64,000 bases of DNA from Macquaria australasica (GCA_005408345.1 SEMN01000031.1:558001-622000), one strand, 5' to 3'; positions 30,102-43,755 are shown, counted from the first letter of the stretch. Notes: generated by a model not told the origin, from the letters alone. Numbers and translations: made by a program.

Positions 30102-32600
30102 CTCATACACACAGATCCACTTTTCATCCCACTCAATAGAGAGTGGCCTAGATTAGGCAACAACAAAGGAGTGGGCTTCACCTCTGGGATAAGGGGGGCT
30201 AGTCCACCCTTGTAGACCTCTGCACTGTTTATTTGCACTGGAAACCCAGATGCTGTGAAACTCCCACTCTGAGGCACTACACAAATATTGGGGCTATTTG
30301 CAGAGGTGGTTTTAATTCTTTACAGAGCAATGATTGGCTCTTTTCACTCCCATCGCTGCAAGAGCTTGGCCAATGGATTCCTTCAGCCTCCTTTGCCCTC
30401 CCACCCCCCCACACACACCAACTCACACCAACTCACACCAGCCCCAAAATAAATATAACTGATGTATATTTTCAATGGCTTTACTGGCCACTGTAGACTC
30501 AAATCCCATTTATTCTGCTTATGGTATCACATTCTCTGCTCAAACAAATCCTCAGAACCAAAACCACAGCTTCTACTGCGAACCCAATGCTGGTTCCTGT
30601 TTCTGCTGTACACAAGGATCCTGATACTTCCTGAGAAGAGAAACCATGTTCAAGTCGCCTTCTGGAGGCCTGCTGTGTGAAAACAAGGAGGGGCTGTGCA
30701 AAGCAATGAAGCTGTTCTTGAGATATTTGGTATGCAAGAGGGTTATAAATGAAGAGGGGATTGTATGCTGCTTCAAACATTGATTCGTGCTTTTCTTCTT
30801 GTGTAAGGAGTCTCACCTTTGTGAAGTTGTTTGATTATCAGCGTCCATCAGATTAATTACTTCATCCATTCAACTGTCCGTTCTTTCAACCATCCCAGTC
30901 ACTTTTCCTTGGAGGAGAGCAAAATGGGGCCTACTGGTCTGGTGGGTCTGGATGGTCGCAGCAGTATTGTGAAGCACCCACTGACTGGGGATTATTGACA
31001 TGCTTTCACAGGCGAGTTCAGGCCATGAAAGGAGACATTCCTTGCCACAATGGACCCAGTGTGTGTCGTGGGGGCTGCAGACATGAATAGGGCCCCTAAG
31101 TGTATCACTGTGACTCGTCAGCCTGTAATCAATGCAAACAAGATGAAAGGGCCTTATCAAAAGAGACAAACACAGACATGAGCAGTGTCTGAACAAAAAA
31201 AGTGTGATCCATGCATTTGTTTGTCCTATTTGCTGGTGTATATACTGTATGTGTGTGTGCATATGTATGCCTACACACATGCATGTTTGGAGAAGAAATA
31301 GGTGCGGTCTTGTCACTGATGTTATCATGCATTTCATCATGCCTACAGGAAGTAAGCATTGTCAAAGCTAGTGGGCGGCCTAACAGGTAAAAATAGTCTT
31401 TACATTGTATTTAATTAATGGAGTAAGCCGAGTTACACAGAACTGAATTTCAAATACAGAGCGGATCTTGAGGAATTTCTTATTTTAAAATCCTATCTGG
31501 TGATTTGCTGTAATCCCTCCTTGAAAGAGGGCCCCGTCCTCTGCAAAAAAACCCTGTGACACGTAAGCTCTTTAAAAACACAGCTGTCTATCAGGGCAAT
31601 TCGCTGAGGTACTAAAGGTAAACAAGAGTGAAGATGTGAGAAAAGACAGGAGGCTCCTCAAAGTGCCTTGACAAATTTTCCTTTTGTTCCTGTCTTCTAA
31701 CAAGCATGGCGATATTAACACAGAGCTGAAAGACTGCCTTATTCCAGCTTGTACATTATAGGTAAAAAATGTTATTCTTAGACACATTTTATACGGCAGT
31801 AACCATCTACAACTGGCACTGTCGAGATAAAGAGGATTGTTCAATCATTGATAGCAGTTTGAAAGAGGTTGAAATATAACAATAGCTTAAATAGCGGGTG
31901 TTTAAAAAAAAAAAATCATATAATTTGAATTTGAGTCATTTGTTTTGTAGTTTTGTAAAACCAGCTTACTTATAAATGCAGTTTAGTTGTAGTGGACCTA
32001 TTGCCCTGAAACACGATAATAAGCGCTCATGCAATTTGAGTGTTTGTTCACGCAGTGTCAGTTTCAAATGAGTTCCCAGCTGTTGATATTGAGTCTTTTT
32101 TTCAGACTGCTCTGCTGAGCATTAACGAATTCAGAATGGCTCTGCCTCTGGTGCTGTCTGTGATTAATAACCTCATTTAGTCAGCACTCACTGTGACCAG
32201 GTCTACAGGCCAGCCCAGTGTAAGGCTCTTTAGTGGGTTGGTGTTATTTTTTGTGATTACCGTCCAAGTGGCTGCTGTAAGAAGCAGGTCGACAAAGTGA
32301 CCTTACCCTGTCCTTCAGCTGGAGAGCGAAAGGGAACCCAGTGATGATGGTGAGGCCCACTTTGCCTTTACCAAGTGAATGATAACACAGCCAGGGAGGT
32401 GCCAAGTACCCCCTCTACTACTGATACCAATGCCAAACAGGATAGTGCCTGGTCTAGCAACCCTGTCTCCCAGAAATTAGGTTTATATATTACTAAATAG
32501 TTTTTCCAATTATGTTCTGCTGACAGACGTAATCGCTGCCTGGATTATGTTAACAGGTAACATTTCTTTGTGTGAATGAAGCATTACCTTTATGTACCGC
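30100..32600. other. intergenic, no gene seen
   Basis: Repeat-poor sequence. Open frames of 105 and 156 codons on the minus strand (near 30500-30816 and 30870-31340) have no recognisable domain, and their composition looks random. Confidence 0.5.
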
Positions 32601-32609
32601 ACTGGAGTT

Positions 32610-32830
32610 GCTGGGAGGTGGTCGGAAAAGCGCAGGACTGTGACTCCAGAGACTGGGGGGTTCACATCCAGAGTCCCGTCTGTGGTCAGGTTTAGGCAAC
32701 AAAAGCACTTTGGTTAAGGTTAGGAAAAGATTGTGATTTCAGTTAAATGTTAACAATCACATTGTGTCTCGTGATTCAAGTCACTGAGGACATTTTCTGT
32801 GTTAAACCGACCACAATCTTTCCCTAGTTT
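32610..32830 (-). repeat. AACCCAAACCATGATC-type repeat, copy 1 (reverse)
   Basis: Contains gtttaggcaacaaaagcact and ggttaaggttaggaaaagat, the reverse complement of the AACC-rich strings at 43290-43370 and 53590-53780. The upstream flank has ggttcacatcc, which loosely resembles a tRNA B box. Confidence 0.5.
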
Positions 32831-33227
32831 TGAGATTATTAAACTTTATTTAATAAAGCATTATTATGGAAAGTTTAAGTTTAAGTAAGTTAGTTTGCTG
32901 TTGCAAATAAGTTGTATATAAATATAATTTCTAGGAGAGAGGGTTGGGTCTTGAGGACTAGAGAGCTCATATTTTATAGCTTGGCAAAACACGTATGGAT
33001 CGTCTCTCCATATGATCACATTGTGAAAATTGTCAAACATATCTTTGGCATTTCTGTACTGACATTTCCTGTTTATCGGCAGACAGAATAAGCTAATATC
33101 AGACACTGTAGTACTTTATATTACTGTTTGTTGTTTCGTGAAGAATGTGCTAAAGTTTCAGATTTTTGAATGCATTTTCTGTCATCTATTGTTTGCTTTT
33201 CATTTTGTGCAATATGAAAATCAATTA

Positions 33228-33372
33228 ACAGACTCTTGAAGTTAATCTTGAGTTTTGTAATTCATCACATTCAACATCAAAACATGATAAAACACACACG
33301 TCACACATTAATATCATGATAATGTGGTAATTATCAGAATGTTAATTTTGTCCACATAGCCCACCCCTAGTG
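33228..33372 (-). repeat. hAT-like MITE end (CCCACCCCTA)
   Basis: Ends in tagcccacccctagtg after AT-rich sequence with atcatgataatgtgg. This is the inverse of the AGGGGTGGGC terminus of a hAT-type family common in fish. Only one end is recognisable. Confidence 0.35.
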
Positions 33373-33879
33373 GAAACGTTGCGTCACTGCTTATAATCAT
33401 AGTGGTAGTTTCAAAAAGGTGATATCAAACCAGGAGGGCATTTTCTCATTATTCATGTGTTTCATTATCCCTGTAATTCACCCGTCTGGTTGTCTGTTCC
33501 TGTGTTATATCTCATTAAGTCAGGTTTGGTGGTGGCGTTTCAACATTCAGCGTCCGATCTTCAAATCAAACTATAAGAACCATAAACATAAAACGATAGA
33601 GGAGGCTTCACTGTAAATTGTTCTTATTAAATTGCTCATCATTGGCAGAGGTTTGCGCTCGACTGCACACCTTCTTGTTCCAATGTAACATTTCTATTAG
33701 AAAGGAGGGAAAAAAGGATCTACAAGTATGTGAGAGCAGCCTGACATCTTGGTGACATTTCAAATGTCTTCTCCATGTAATGATCTTTTTTTCATCAGTC
33801 ACTCGGCAGGCTACCACAGAACTGAGTTTATTATGGACCAGAGCAAAATATGGTTTCCAAGGGAACAAGCCCCAACACG

Positions 33880-34300
33880 CAGAGCCTCAGGACTATAGGC
33901 AAGATGAGGTGTTTGCTCTCATGTATACTTCACAGGGAATTGTGTAGCATTTATGCATGCTTATTAAGAGTATGCAATGGGGTGCATGGCCTTCTGTGCT
34001 GTTTTCGTGCATGTGGACCCACTCAGCCTTGTGAGATAAATGGAATGAGGTAAATCACCTGGGAGACTGCAGCCAAGCCATCGATTTCATGGGTCATCAG
34101 ATAATACCGGGGCTTGCTGAGCACATGCCCTTCAGCACTAGGCGAAGCCTATCATTTAGCCAGATCAATAGCTCTAATTACCCTGCTCCACCCACTGCAA
34201 TAAATTCAGAACCTATCATATTGTCTTCAAGGAACTGGAATATGGAAGTACAGTATCTCGCACCAAAGTTTCAGTGTTGTTGACTGAATTTTAATTAAAG
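33880..34300. promoter_or_regulatory. candidate conserved non-coding element about 10 kb upstream of tle3
   Basis: Complex, repeat-free sequence with gcatttatgcatgcttatta, catcgatttcatgggtcatc, aatagctctaattaccctgc and caataaattcagaacctatc. Octamer- and homeodomain-like cores and the absence of decay make it look constrained. Inference from sequence character only. Confidence 0.35.
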
Positions 34301-37190
34301 TATATATTCTTTTAGCTTCATATTTAGACTGAATGGTAATTTCTCTACAACTCCACCATTCAGACCAACATTACCTTCATGTCAGGGAAATATTTGACTT
34401 TGCCTTAACTCATCGCTACTGATTGATCTAGCCTGCTGTTCTGCTTTCATTTGTAGTCATTAGAATAAGGTAATATTTCTGCAAACCTAAACAAGTTTGC
34501 AGAAAATGAAACTTGATACTGAAAATACATATTGTTTATTTAACAGGATAGACATTTTCCTGGTTAAATAAATCATAACACACAACAAAGTGTCTTGATA
34601 TAGGAAAATAATAGATTAGGCAGACAAAAAGATGCGCACAATGCAGTGCTGTCCTGTATCAGGCAGCCAACTTAAGTCTGGCTCACAAAGTCTCTGATGG
34701 GCTCAGTTGCTCATAGCAGTCATTTTTAGAGGAATACCAGACCTTTGAATCACTCGTCAAAATGTGAAATGTGTGAGGTGATTCGGAGGTCTGAAATAGT
34801 GCTAAGATTCTGACACTGCTGTGTATGTTTGTTAACGTGAGAATGGGACCTAGCAGCTAAACACACCTATTAAGGAAGCACCACAGGGCGTTTTCTAAAG
34901 TCTTACCAATCAAAGCAAAGCACGGTTTTTAAGATGTTGCGTGGGTTACAAGTTAGAACAGAAAGTACCTGTGAGATAAATACACCGCTCACGAACAAAT
35001 GCTGTCAGTTGCAAACGTGGTTTGTCTATTCTCAGAGGCTTCACCGGATTTGAAACAAATAAGCTCACAAAGCGTCAAAGGAAGTATGGGACTTTGTGAT
35101 AGAGTTTCACCTTCACTCACCGGTCTAGTTTGATTTCCTCTCAGCACCACTTCTGCTTGGTGTGTCATTAACTCAGCACACAACACACACACAGAAGCCA
35201 ACAGCATCTAGTGTTAATATCTTCAAGCCGTCCACTTAAAAGTAATGCTGTTGTCAGTGTTATGCCCTCCCTCCCTCTGTCCCTCACCTCTAACATGCTG
35301 AGTGCTGTCGTCCTGCTATCAGGTTTCTCCACACTCATAGCTCTGCAGTGGGCCACTTATCACTCAGGCTGGCACGCTGCCCACTGCTCATGTGGTGGTA
35401 ACTGTAATGTTGTGTTCTAATATGTCCAAATTTTAAGACCAAAAATAAAAGTATCATGATCATTTTTTCATATTAGTTGATGATATTTATCACGATATAA
35501 ATGAAGTTACTATTTTGTTGTGCTTAAAGTTCTTTTACCTATCAACGCCATGTCTTTTGGCATTAAAGTAGGAAAAACGCATGTGTGATGTGTCTATTAA
35601 CACGGGGGAATGCACACAGTAATAGTATAGTTTGAAAGCCTTACTACTTGTTCCAGGGGATGGGTCTAATTGCTGGTGTTTGAGGCACAGGTTTTCGATT
35701 TAGTTAACGGTTACACATCACCAGTTGGTTCATTGTCAGACTTTAAGTAGCCTAGCTTGTTTGGGACAGTCTCAATTCCCTGCGTGGCCAAACGGGGGCT
35801 CCATGTTGCCAAAGTATTGCCACACTAGTTAACTTAACGTTTGGGGTTTTTGTGACCGCTGAGCTGTCGCTTTCTGTGTTGATATGTAAAAGATTCTTTA
35901 GAGTGAGCGCTCATCGCTCCCATCTATCTGACTTACAACACAAACAATAGCAGGTAATTAGCTAACTCCTATTTCTGGGAAGGGGACTGTCTGTTCCTAA
36001 AGGACTGCTATATGTTGGGTTCAGAAATAGCTTCATTCCTGTGATGTGATTGGTTGTTACAACATTGTCAAGCAATGTAACAGTATTACCCAGTCCTACC
36101 AACTGTCCAGAATTATCACGAGAAAGGAGTGTGGACTTGCAGGTGCATACATGCATAGGTTTGTGTGTGTTAGGGGTACCTTAGTAAAGCCAGCCACTCC
36201 GAGGTGTCATCACTCGTCATGTCTGAAAAGCCAACAGAAAATTAATACATTTTAAATTTATTCTTGTTACAAAGAAGTGTGTACATGTCCATGTTTATGC
36301 CTGTGTGTGTATATGTGTGTGTGTCTGTTCATCAAAGGTATCACAAACTGTGCTGCCCCCATGCTGGCAGGCCATTGCAATGCAGGCGCGTATCCAAACA
36401 CATCCAAACATGCCCAGCAGCTGGCCTCAGGGCCAGTGTAGCTGTTTAGCCCATAATAGCGACTGATTAGAATACCAGTGGCGAGAACTGAACCCAAAGC
36501 AGTTGTTGACAAGGGATATTAAGCAAAGTGGGGAGTGCAGCCGTGGGGATTTGATGATGCCACCAGGGAAACATGTGCTGGCCCACACAGTGGCTCTCTT
36601 TAACACCATTGCATCCAAACAGCTGATAACTCTATCCAAGACACTAGAGGAGGGTTACACGGCTTCACCCCACAGCCCTGCAGGATGAAACTGAGAATCA
36701 AATGACAAAGCTCCATGACAGTACCGTAGAGAGTGGTATTGGTTGGATTTTTTGTTTTCTTGGCTGGTTTTCATCTTTCCTATGTTACTCCCACCACAAC
36801 CACCACTGAACTGTGAAGTGCTTTGGATAAAGTGCCAAACCAAAACTGCATTTGATGTTGCTGCTGTAGCTGCTGCTTAATTATACTTAACTATATCTTA
36901 CCAATCAAGTTCATCAGTGTTAAAGTGAGGAAACACTTAAAACCACGTGTATTAATTTGTTTTCATCTTCTCTGTCGCTGCACGTCTAATCGCTATTAGA
37001 GCTTAGCTTATTAGAACTGAAGGAAACTAAGATAAGAAATGAATCACTATCCATAATACAGTAGTTCAACCATTTATTAACTCACACCAACTCTGTGGAT
37101 TTTTAGACCCAAATACCAACACAAAAATTATGTTCAAATGCCTATTGAGCCTCTCCAGACTACATACTGAAGATAATGTACCATAGTGTT
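34300..37190. other. intergenic, no gene seen
   Basis: Mostly unique AT-rich sequence. A short segment near 35425-35520 with tttatcacgatataaatgaa resembles a decayed hAT MITE. No credible coding exon. Confidence 0.5.
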
Positions 37191-37198
37191 TTAAGTTT

Positions 37199-37370
37199 CA
37201 AAGGAACAGTTTGACATTTTGGTAAATAAGCTTATTTGCTTTCTTGGAGAGAGTTAGCTGAGAAGGTCGATACCACTCTCATGTCTGTACGGTAAATATG
37301 AAGCTACCGCCAGCTGGCAGTTAGCTTACCTTGGCATAAAGACTGGAAACAGGAGCAACAGCAGAGACTC
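37199..37370 (+). repeat. dispersed repeat, 5' part in forward orientation
   Basis: The strings aaggaacagtttgacatttt, ataccactctcatgtctgta and gcataaagactggaaacagg match a very abundant percomorph repeat (recognised from memory). Its remaining part continues in inverted orientation after an inserted element. Confidence 0.5.
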
Positions 37371-37371
37371 C

Positions 37372-37690
37372 TATGGCCAAATGCATAAAACTGTGTAGAT
37401 ACACGACTAAAGCCCTGCGTATGCACAAAGTGAGATTCATAAAGCCGCACGTACGCCTGGTTCTGTTTTGTAAATCTCAATCATTGTGGAACTGAGTCTC
37501 AAATGCCCTTAAACATCCGTTCACATCTCGATACGAAAGAAAACTGTGTGTACGCCTGGTCTGAAGAATGCGTGAGGTGCGCACACCCTCGCCGCACATT
37601 CTTCTTTTATAAATACCAGTTTATGTGTGGGAAATGGCGTATGCATGGTTTTTGTGCGTACACATCATATGTACGTCATACACATATGGC
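37372..37690. mobile_element. MITE-like insertion with imperfect inverted ends
   Basis: Bounded by ggccaaatgcataaaactg and the inverse of ggccatatgtgtatgacgt. The interior is rich in gcgtatgcac/gtacgcctgg strings and has no coding sequence. It separates two halves of another repeat. Confidence 0.45.
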
Positions 37691-37935
37691 CCCTGGAGTC
37701 ACTGCTGGTTGCCTGCGAACCTCAACATGACAACAAGACTCCAGAAAGTCACTGCGTCCAGCCAAGAGCTACTTGAACTCCCCATAACACCACAACTTGT
37801 CCTTTTTACACTTAGTTTTTTGTACGGACTAAACAAATAAGGTATAACGTCTTAAATAGTGAATAGTAGAAGTGCTGGAAGATGGGTTTTGTTACTTTTG
37901 GACAGAGCCAGGCTAGCTGTTTCCCCCAGTTTCCC
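37690..37935 (-). repeat. dispersed repeat, 3' part in reverse orientation
   Basis: Reads tggttgcctgcgaacctcaa, aagactccagaaagtcactg, caacttgtcctttttacact and ggacagagccaggctagctg, the reverse complement of the expected 3' part of the repeat that starts at 37199. The two parts therefore face each other. Confidence 0.45.
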
Positions 37936-37999
37936 CCAAACTACGTACGAGAACGCAGCGCAATACTGCACAGCAAAAATGCACAGTGAAAATGATTTG

Positions 38000-40540
38000 T
38001 TGATAGTCATATTGACTCTGTAGAATATGTCACAGACGTGAAAAAAAAGTAACGTTAACTTGCCAAATCAAGTTGAAGTGTATCGTGATACATTTTTTCC
38101 TAATGTTACCCCATCAAATCTTTCCCAACCTATTTATAATGGAAAGCTTGCCAGCTTGTTAGCACGTCAACTTAAGTTAACAAAGAAATAAACTCAAATC
38201 GGAAACAGCATTAGTTTCAATAAATGTGTTTTTTTGCCTTAAGTAAATGTTGTCTTTTCCCTTTATTTTCTTCTCAGAGTGCACCAGAATGCTTCGTTTA
38301 CATGTTGAAATCCCCCAAAAAAATCTTCAGGGGGAGGATGCCCCCAGACCCCCCTACAGGGGTTGACTTTAAAAACATGTCACCTTTTTCACCTCTTGTG
38401 AGTTTGCAGGTCTGGTTAGGCAAAAACTATTTAGTAGTGTATTTTAGTGGACAAGGTTAGTACAAAAAAACACACAACCTTTGTTTCCTCTACCACTTTC
38501 TGTATTGTATATGTAGGTTTTTCTAAAGTTGTAAATTACTGTACCAGAAATACCATAAAAAATAATCCTAAAACGTGAAATGCACTAAAGTAGTAATGAG
38601 GTTTTAGTCTTTGGGGAAATTTAATGTAATTCATTTCGTCACTGACAGAGAGCTATTAGCACCTTCCAACACTTCCCCAGAGATCCATCCTCCATGTTTG
38701 ATTGTGTTTCGCTGCTCTACAAAGTGCCACCTCAGTGTAATGAGTTGTTCATAATTTGTCACACCTCTTTCAACAAAATAACCTTTTGTTCTGCTTTGCT
38801 GTCCACCTCACTGCACTCTCCCAGGAAAGGCTTTTAGGGACATCTACTTCAGAGAGGAAGAGCTGCACGATGCGTGGAAAAGAAACGTGGAAGACGACAT
38901 GTCTCTTACTTACATTATTCATGCAGAAAAATGCATTTAGCTCCAGTCTTTTCAAAGCTAATATTATGTTAATAAGGAGAAGGAATCGTGCGAGATATAG
39001 TGCACTTCATAAAAGGAAGAATATGCCCCGACAAACATTAAAAGGACTACTGTTAATGCATCTTCCTGCCTTTTCATTCCTGTATGCATCAGTTTGATGG
39101 TAATGGTCTGTCTAGGTTGATCTGAAGTCAGGGACGCTGCACCAATGCACCCACACTATGCTAATGCAGAAACAGTTTTCATGCACAATGACTATATTAC
39201 TATATACTATGAATATAAGATACCTATAGTTTGAGCCAACAGCTTCGTACTTCTTACTGTTAATGTCTTAAGGTAAAGCTTTGGATTTGTGTGCTAATGT
39301 TTTGAGATATATACAATAAAGGTGAACGGAGTTTTCTTTTTTTGTACTGCTTGAAACTTTTAAAAATTACATTTGAAAAGCTCAGCAGCAACACGTCATC
39401 TCAGGAACAGTGTCCCAGCTGCTCAGGATAATTAATCCACAGGCCTTCATAGTCAACTGTTTTCATTGGAACTACTTTCTACTAAAAAATAGTCCCCGCT
39501 GCAAAGTACCCCTGTGTGTCTACTGGGTGAAACTCCAGCACACCAGCAATAAGTTGTGCACCACAGATAAATAACACCAAGGAGTGGTATGATAAAAACT
39601 GTCACAAGCTAAATATCTTTAAAATGCACCAACTAGCTTCACAGATTTTGATGAGTACATATAAAATGTGTACTAGGTGAACTTATGGCAAATCAGGATC
39701 ATAGTTGTAGTCGTTCACAGCTAAAAAGAAAACAATGCAGGTAGTCTAACAAAAAGAAAATGTAAGAAAATTACACGACTGCACCCAATAATGTGTGTGT
39801 AGCTCTGTCAATCCCCTGTAGATGAATATATGACACAAAGGAAAGCCAGTCTGCCACTATGTAAAATAAGCTGCCACATTTACAACTATTCATGCACATT
39901 CAAAACCCATCAGCACTGCATTTATGCCCAGCTCCACATATCCATTTAGGAGCATCCACGTTTACAGTTGAATATCCTGGTGAAATATATTCCCATTAGG
40001 CTCCCAGTGAATGTGTGAATTGATTTAAGTCATTCTCACAAAGCATCTCACTATAATCACTGATTTATGTACTACATATAAACCTATTTAAACCCTCTTC
40101 ACACAAGAAGTATTATTATTCATTCACTTCCCATGTTCAGGAGCAAACAGCTGGGGGCACAGCCTTCTCCCTCCCTTTGGAACAAGTTCCCCCCCAACAT
40201 CAGCAGATCTGCCTTAGAAGTAGTTAATTCAACACTTAAGACCCATTTGTAATGTTTACAATTTTTCCCTACATACATCAGAAGCAATTTGGGGTCAGTG
40301 TCTTGCTCAAGGACACTTCCACATGTAGTCAGAAAAGGCAGGGGATTAAACAATCAATAAGATTATGCCAGCAGATATCGATACGTATATATCCATAGTG
40401 ATACTGTTTCTAATATACGTATCTAAAATGGAATCGCTGATATGTGAAACTGGAATTTCTACTAGTTAATATGTCATTTCAAGTCATGTAATTGATATTT
40501 TCACTTGTCACATGTGTTTTAACATTAAGATCGAATAAGC
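38000..40540. other. intergenic with probable repeat fragments
   Basis: A segment at 38280-38400 with ggggaggatgcccccagacc and one at 39355-39560 with cacgtcatctcaggaacagt resemble interspersed fish repeats but could not be delimited. No gene seen. Confidence 0.4.
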
Positions 40541-40915
40541 AATAGAGGTGCACCAATCCGACATGCAAGATCGGTACAGGCGGCCGATACTGACCTTATT
40601 AAGTAGATCATGTATCGGCCATCACATAACTGATCCACGTTATCACAGTTTTTTGTCTGTCATCATAAAATTGTGTTTCTATCAGTTACATTCATTCAGT
40701 CACAGTGTTTTTTAAGTACCACAGCAATTCTCTGGCTTCATGTTACCTTACATGAAAATAACTTCAATGAGTTCCATGCAGTGATGTATATGTTTTTAAA
40801 TTTGGAAAAAAAAGAGCACTGGTATCAGACGAGTATTCAGTATCAGCAGATAACCTGAATTGAGGTATCAGAATTGGTATCAGGAGAGAAACTGATACCA
40901 ACTGATCAGTGTGTC
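40541..40915 (+). repeat. hAT-like non-autonomous element (GTGCACCAATCC end)
   Basis: Starts agaggtgcaccaatccgaca, with internal gatcggtacaggcggccgat and repeated tatcag/gtatcgg strings. It ends in aactgatcagtgtgtcc, a weak inverse of the start. This fits a fish hAT family with GGTGCACCGATC termini. No transposase. Confidence 0.5.
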
Positions 40916-41830
40916 CAAACTGAGCAATCCATGGACACAGATACCAAATGTCCTTCTTCCATTAACAGGGTAGACCTCTCTTTTTAAAAAAAAAGTGGAT
41001 TATGTCTTAATGTGCCATTATTAGTGTGTTATCTGACAAATAAAATATATGCACACTGGCTTGCTATTGGGGTATAAACAGTCAAATAATAGGACCAATC
41101 AGACTAAAATGCATCTGTATGACTGTGTTTGTCATCAACACATTCATTCACATTCACATTCATCCTTGCCTACAAATACACAACGACATAGCCTGCACAC
41201 ATCCTCTCAGTGGACATATGTTCCACCACTGTACTTTAGTCACTTGAAAGTACATGAATATGCAAAAGAGGGCTTTCAGTTCAATCAGGAGCACAGGGCT
41301 GTCAAGTAGAAAAGATTGTTGCCAGAGGGGCCTCGCCAAAATTACAATTAAGCTGTCACAGCCAGAGTCAAGAACACCCTCATAAAGCCTTTCTCTCATT
41401 AATTGGGATTTGGGGAGTACCTGGGTCTCCTTGGTAGCGAGGTTCAAGTGGTTGTTAGTGAATGGCAGAGCAACTCCTTGAGCCATTCAATCTACCAGGC
41501 CTGAGAAGATGAGATTGTTACGAAACGTGATCAACAGCCTCTCAGGGGTCACGATGCGGAGCTTTAGCAGCTACAGGAGTGTGTACTTTGGTTCATGCTC
41601 TTTGTAGCATCACTCACAAATATGGTTTAGAAACTGACTGAAGTGCCTCTCAAACAGACAGTTCTCTCATTGAAAGAGCCACACACACAGTACACCACCT
41701 CATCCTGCTATTTTTAAGTGGCTTTGACAGCTGATGTCTTTATAATGTGCAGAAGACAAGCTATTCTAAGATTTACCGATGAGTGCTGTCGAAATACATA
41801 GTGTCTTTATAAATAGTGAATAATATGACT

Positions 41831-42465
41831 AAGAGCCTACAGCCATGCTGTGAGGCTGTATTTAGGCACAGCGGTGCTTTGAGCTAAATGCTAACGGTAG
41901 CATGGTAACATGTTTGCAGTGACAATGTTAGCATGCTGATGTTTAGCAGGTATAATGCTTCCAATGTGCACCATCTTAGTTTAGCGTGTTTAGCATAGTA
42001 TGCTAACATTTGCTAATTAGCACCAAACACAAAGTGCATCTGAGACTGATGGGAATGTCATTAGCTTTGCACGTGTTTGGTCATAAATAAATAAAGTATT
42101 GAACAAATTAAAATTTGATGAACCTGATGATGATGCTAGATGAAGAGTTAACCAAAGTTATTACAACTCATCCTGAGTGGAACATGAATCTCTGTACCAA
42201 ATGTCATGACAATACATCCAATAGTTGTCAAGACATTTCACTAAAAGCAAAAAATGTTAACCTGCTGGTGGCGCTAGAGGAAAACTCAGGGGATGACCAC
42301 ACTCACCGGAGTTCATCCTCTGGGGACCACGGGTGTCTGTACAAAATTTCATGGCAATCCATTTAATAGGTTGCTGAGATATTTCAGTCTGGACCAAAGT
42401 GGTGGGCCGACCAACCAACAGACAGACCGAGATTTCCACCCTGGAGCAACGGCTAAAAATGGCTC
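41831..42465 (+). repeat. gctaaatgctaac repeat family, copy 1
   Basis: About 630 bp, from agagcctacagccatgctgt through gctgatgtttagcaggtata, ggtcataaataaat and atttcatggcaatccattta to ggctaaaaatggc. The second half is an internal tandem duplication of a block of about 100 bp with the cores ccaatagttgtcaagacatt and ttaataggttgctgagatat. The 83-codon frame inside it is not a gene. Confidence 0.7.
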
Positions 42466-43289
42466 ATAAAGATCCACATAAAAAACACATTTATATTTAT
42501 ATAGTGACACATACCAAAGGTCACAGTTTAAGACTGAATAAAGAGGTGGCAGTTTGAGAGGGAAGATTTGGCTTTACTGCCAAGCTGTTTTAAGCAGTAA
42601 GATAGCAGTTACAATAGCATGGGTCAGAGAGGTAACAACAATTAAATCTGTACTAAACCACATCATCTGCCTTAAAGGCATTTAGATGTGCTCCCAAAGA
42701 TAGCAGTTAATGAGATTATAGAACTGCGATCAAGCTGTGAGTAGCCAGCTGAAGTAGGCGGATAGAGCTGAAGACATGCTGTACTGGCTCAGAGAATCAG
42801 CAGTGTAGGGGGACGCTTTTATATCAGTGATCCCTCCGAATTTAAGTGCTCTATTATTGAAATGAGAAAATCAGGGTGAAAACGCAGATATCACAATTAG
42901 TCATACAATATAATGAAAAATTTGTCATGGGCATTTATTTGGGAGACCTATTATATCAGGTTATGTGTATAAATATGAGGAGGATTACTGTGTTTTCTTT
43001 CAAATGGATTCCAATACGGTTTAGATTTATATTTTTAAAAACCTAATACTCTTCATGGAAACATAGCTACATTTGATGACATAGAAAACCCATTTTTATC
43101 AGGGCAACACTGCGTTGTTCTTTCACCAGGATGAGAAAAAGGGCTAATGAGGTAAAACAACAAGGTTTTAACATGGAAAACAAAACGAGACTTTCCTCCT
43201 AAGAACGACAGCATCAGTCGTTTCAGTAAATCCCCCAAAACAACATTATGTTCACATTCAAGTGACAAAGCCTTCCAGCCAAGTGGTTA

Positions 43290-43370
43290 GTTTAACCCAA
43301 ACCATGATTTTTTCCCTAACCCCTAACCATGTTGTTTTTGTGCCTAAACCTAACCAAACCTTAACCATAG
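43290..43370 (+). repeat. AACCCAAACCATGATC-type repeat, copy 2
   Basis: Contains gtttaacccaaaccatgatt, ccctaaccatgttgtttttg and cctaaacctaaccaaacctt. Matches copies at 32.6 kb (reverse) and 53.6 kb. Confidence 0.6.
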
Positions 43371-43424
43371 ATCATCAGATCAGAAAACACTTGTGTGACG
43401 TTCTGGACACCGATTACAAATGAC

Positions 43425-43755
43425 ATTCTTTGTTGATTTGTTGATTGACAGAAAATTCATTTGCAACAATTTTGGTAATGAATTCATTCTTAGCCATTTT
43501 TCAATTAATGACAAACATGGTTTTAAACTCTAAAACGTGTAGATTTCCTGCTTTTCTTTGTGTTACATGGCAGTAAACTGAATCTCTTTCGGTTTTGGAT
43601 GGTTGCTGACAAAACAATCAATTTGAAGGCATTCCCTCTGGCTCTGTGAAATTGTGATGTGGTTTTCCCAGTATTTTCTGACATTAATTAATCGATCAAT
43701 TGACAAAGTAATCTGCAAATGAATTGATAATAACAAGTTGGTTGCAGCCCTACTT
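43425..43755 (-). repeat. GGGCTGCAACTAA-type MITE, copy 7 (reverse)
   Basis: Reverse orientation. It ends ttggttgcagccctacttc and includes tgttacatggcagtaaactg and tgtgaaattgtgatgtgg. Confidence 0.7.

Noticed and set aside
30870..31340. 156-codon minus-strand frame
   Set aside because: No motif, random composition, and no evidence of an exon.
32630..32690. tRNA-like stretch with ggttcacatcc resembling a B box
   Set aside because: No A box or cloverleaf could be drawn. It is part of a dispersed repeat and at most a weak SINE-like trace.
38224..38460. 78-codon frame with Pro-rich stretch
   Set aside because: Overlaps a likely interspersed repeat; no domain or exon support.
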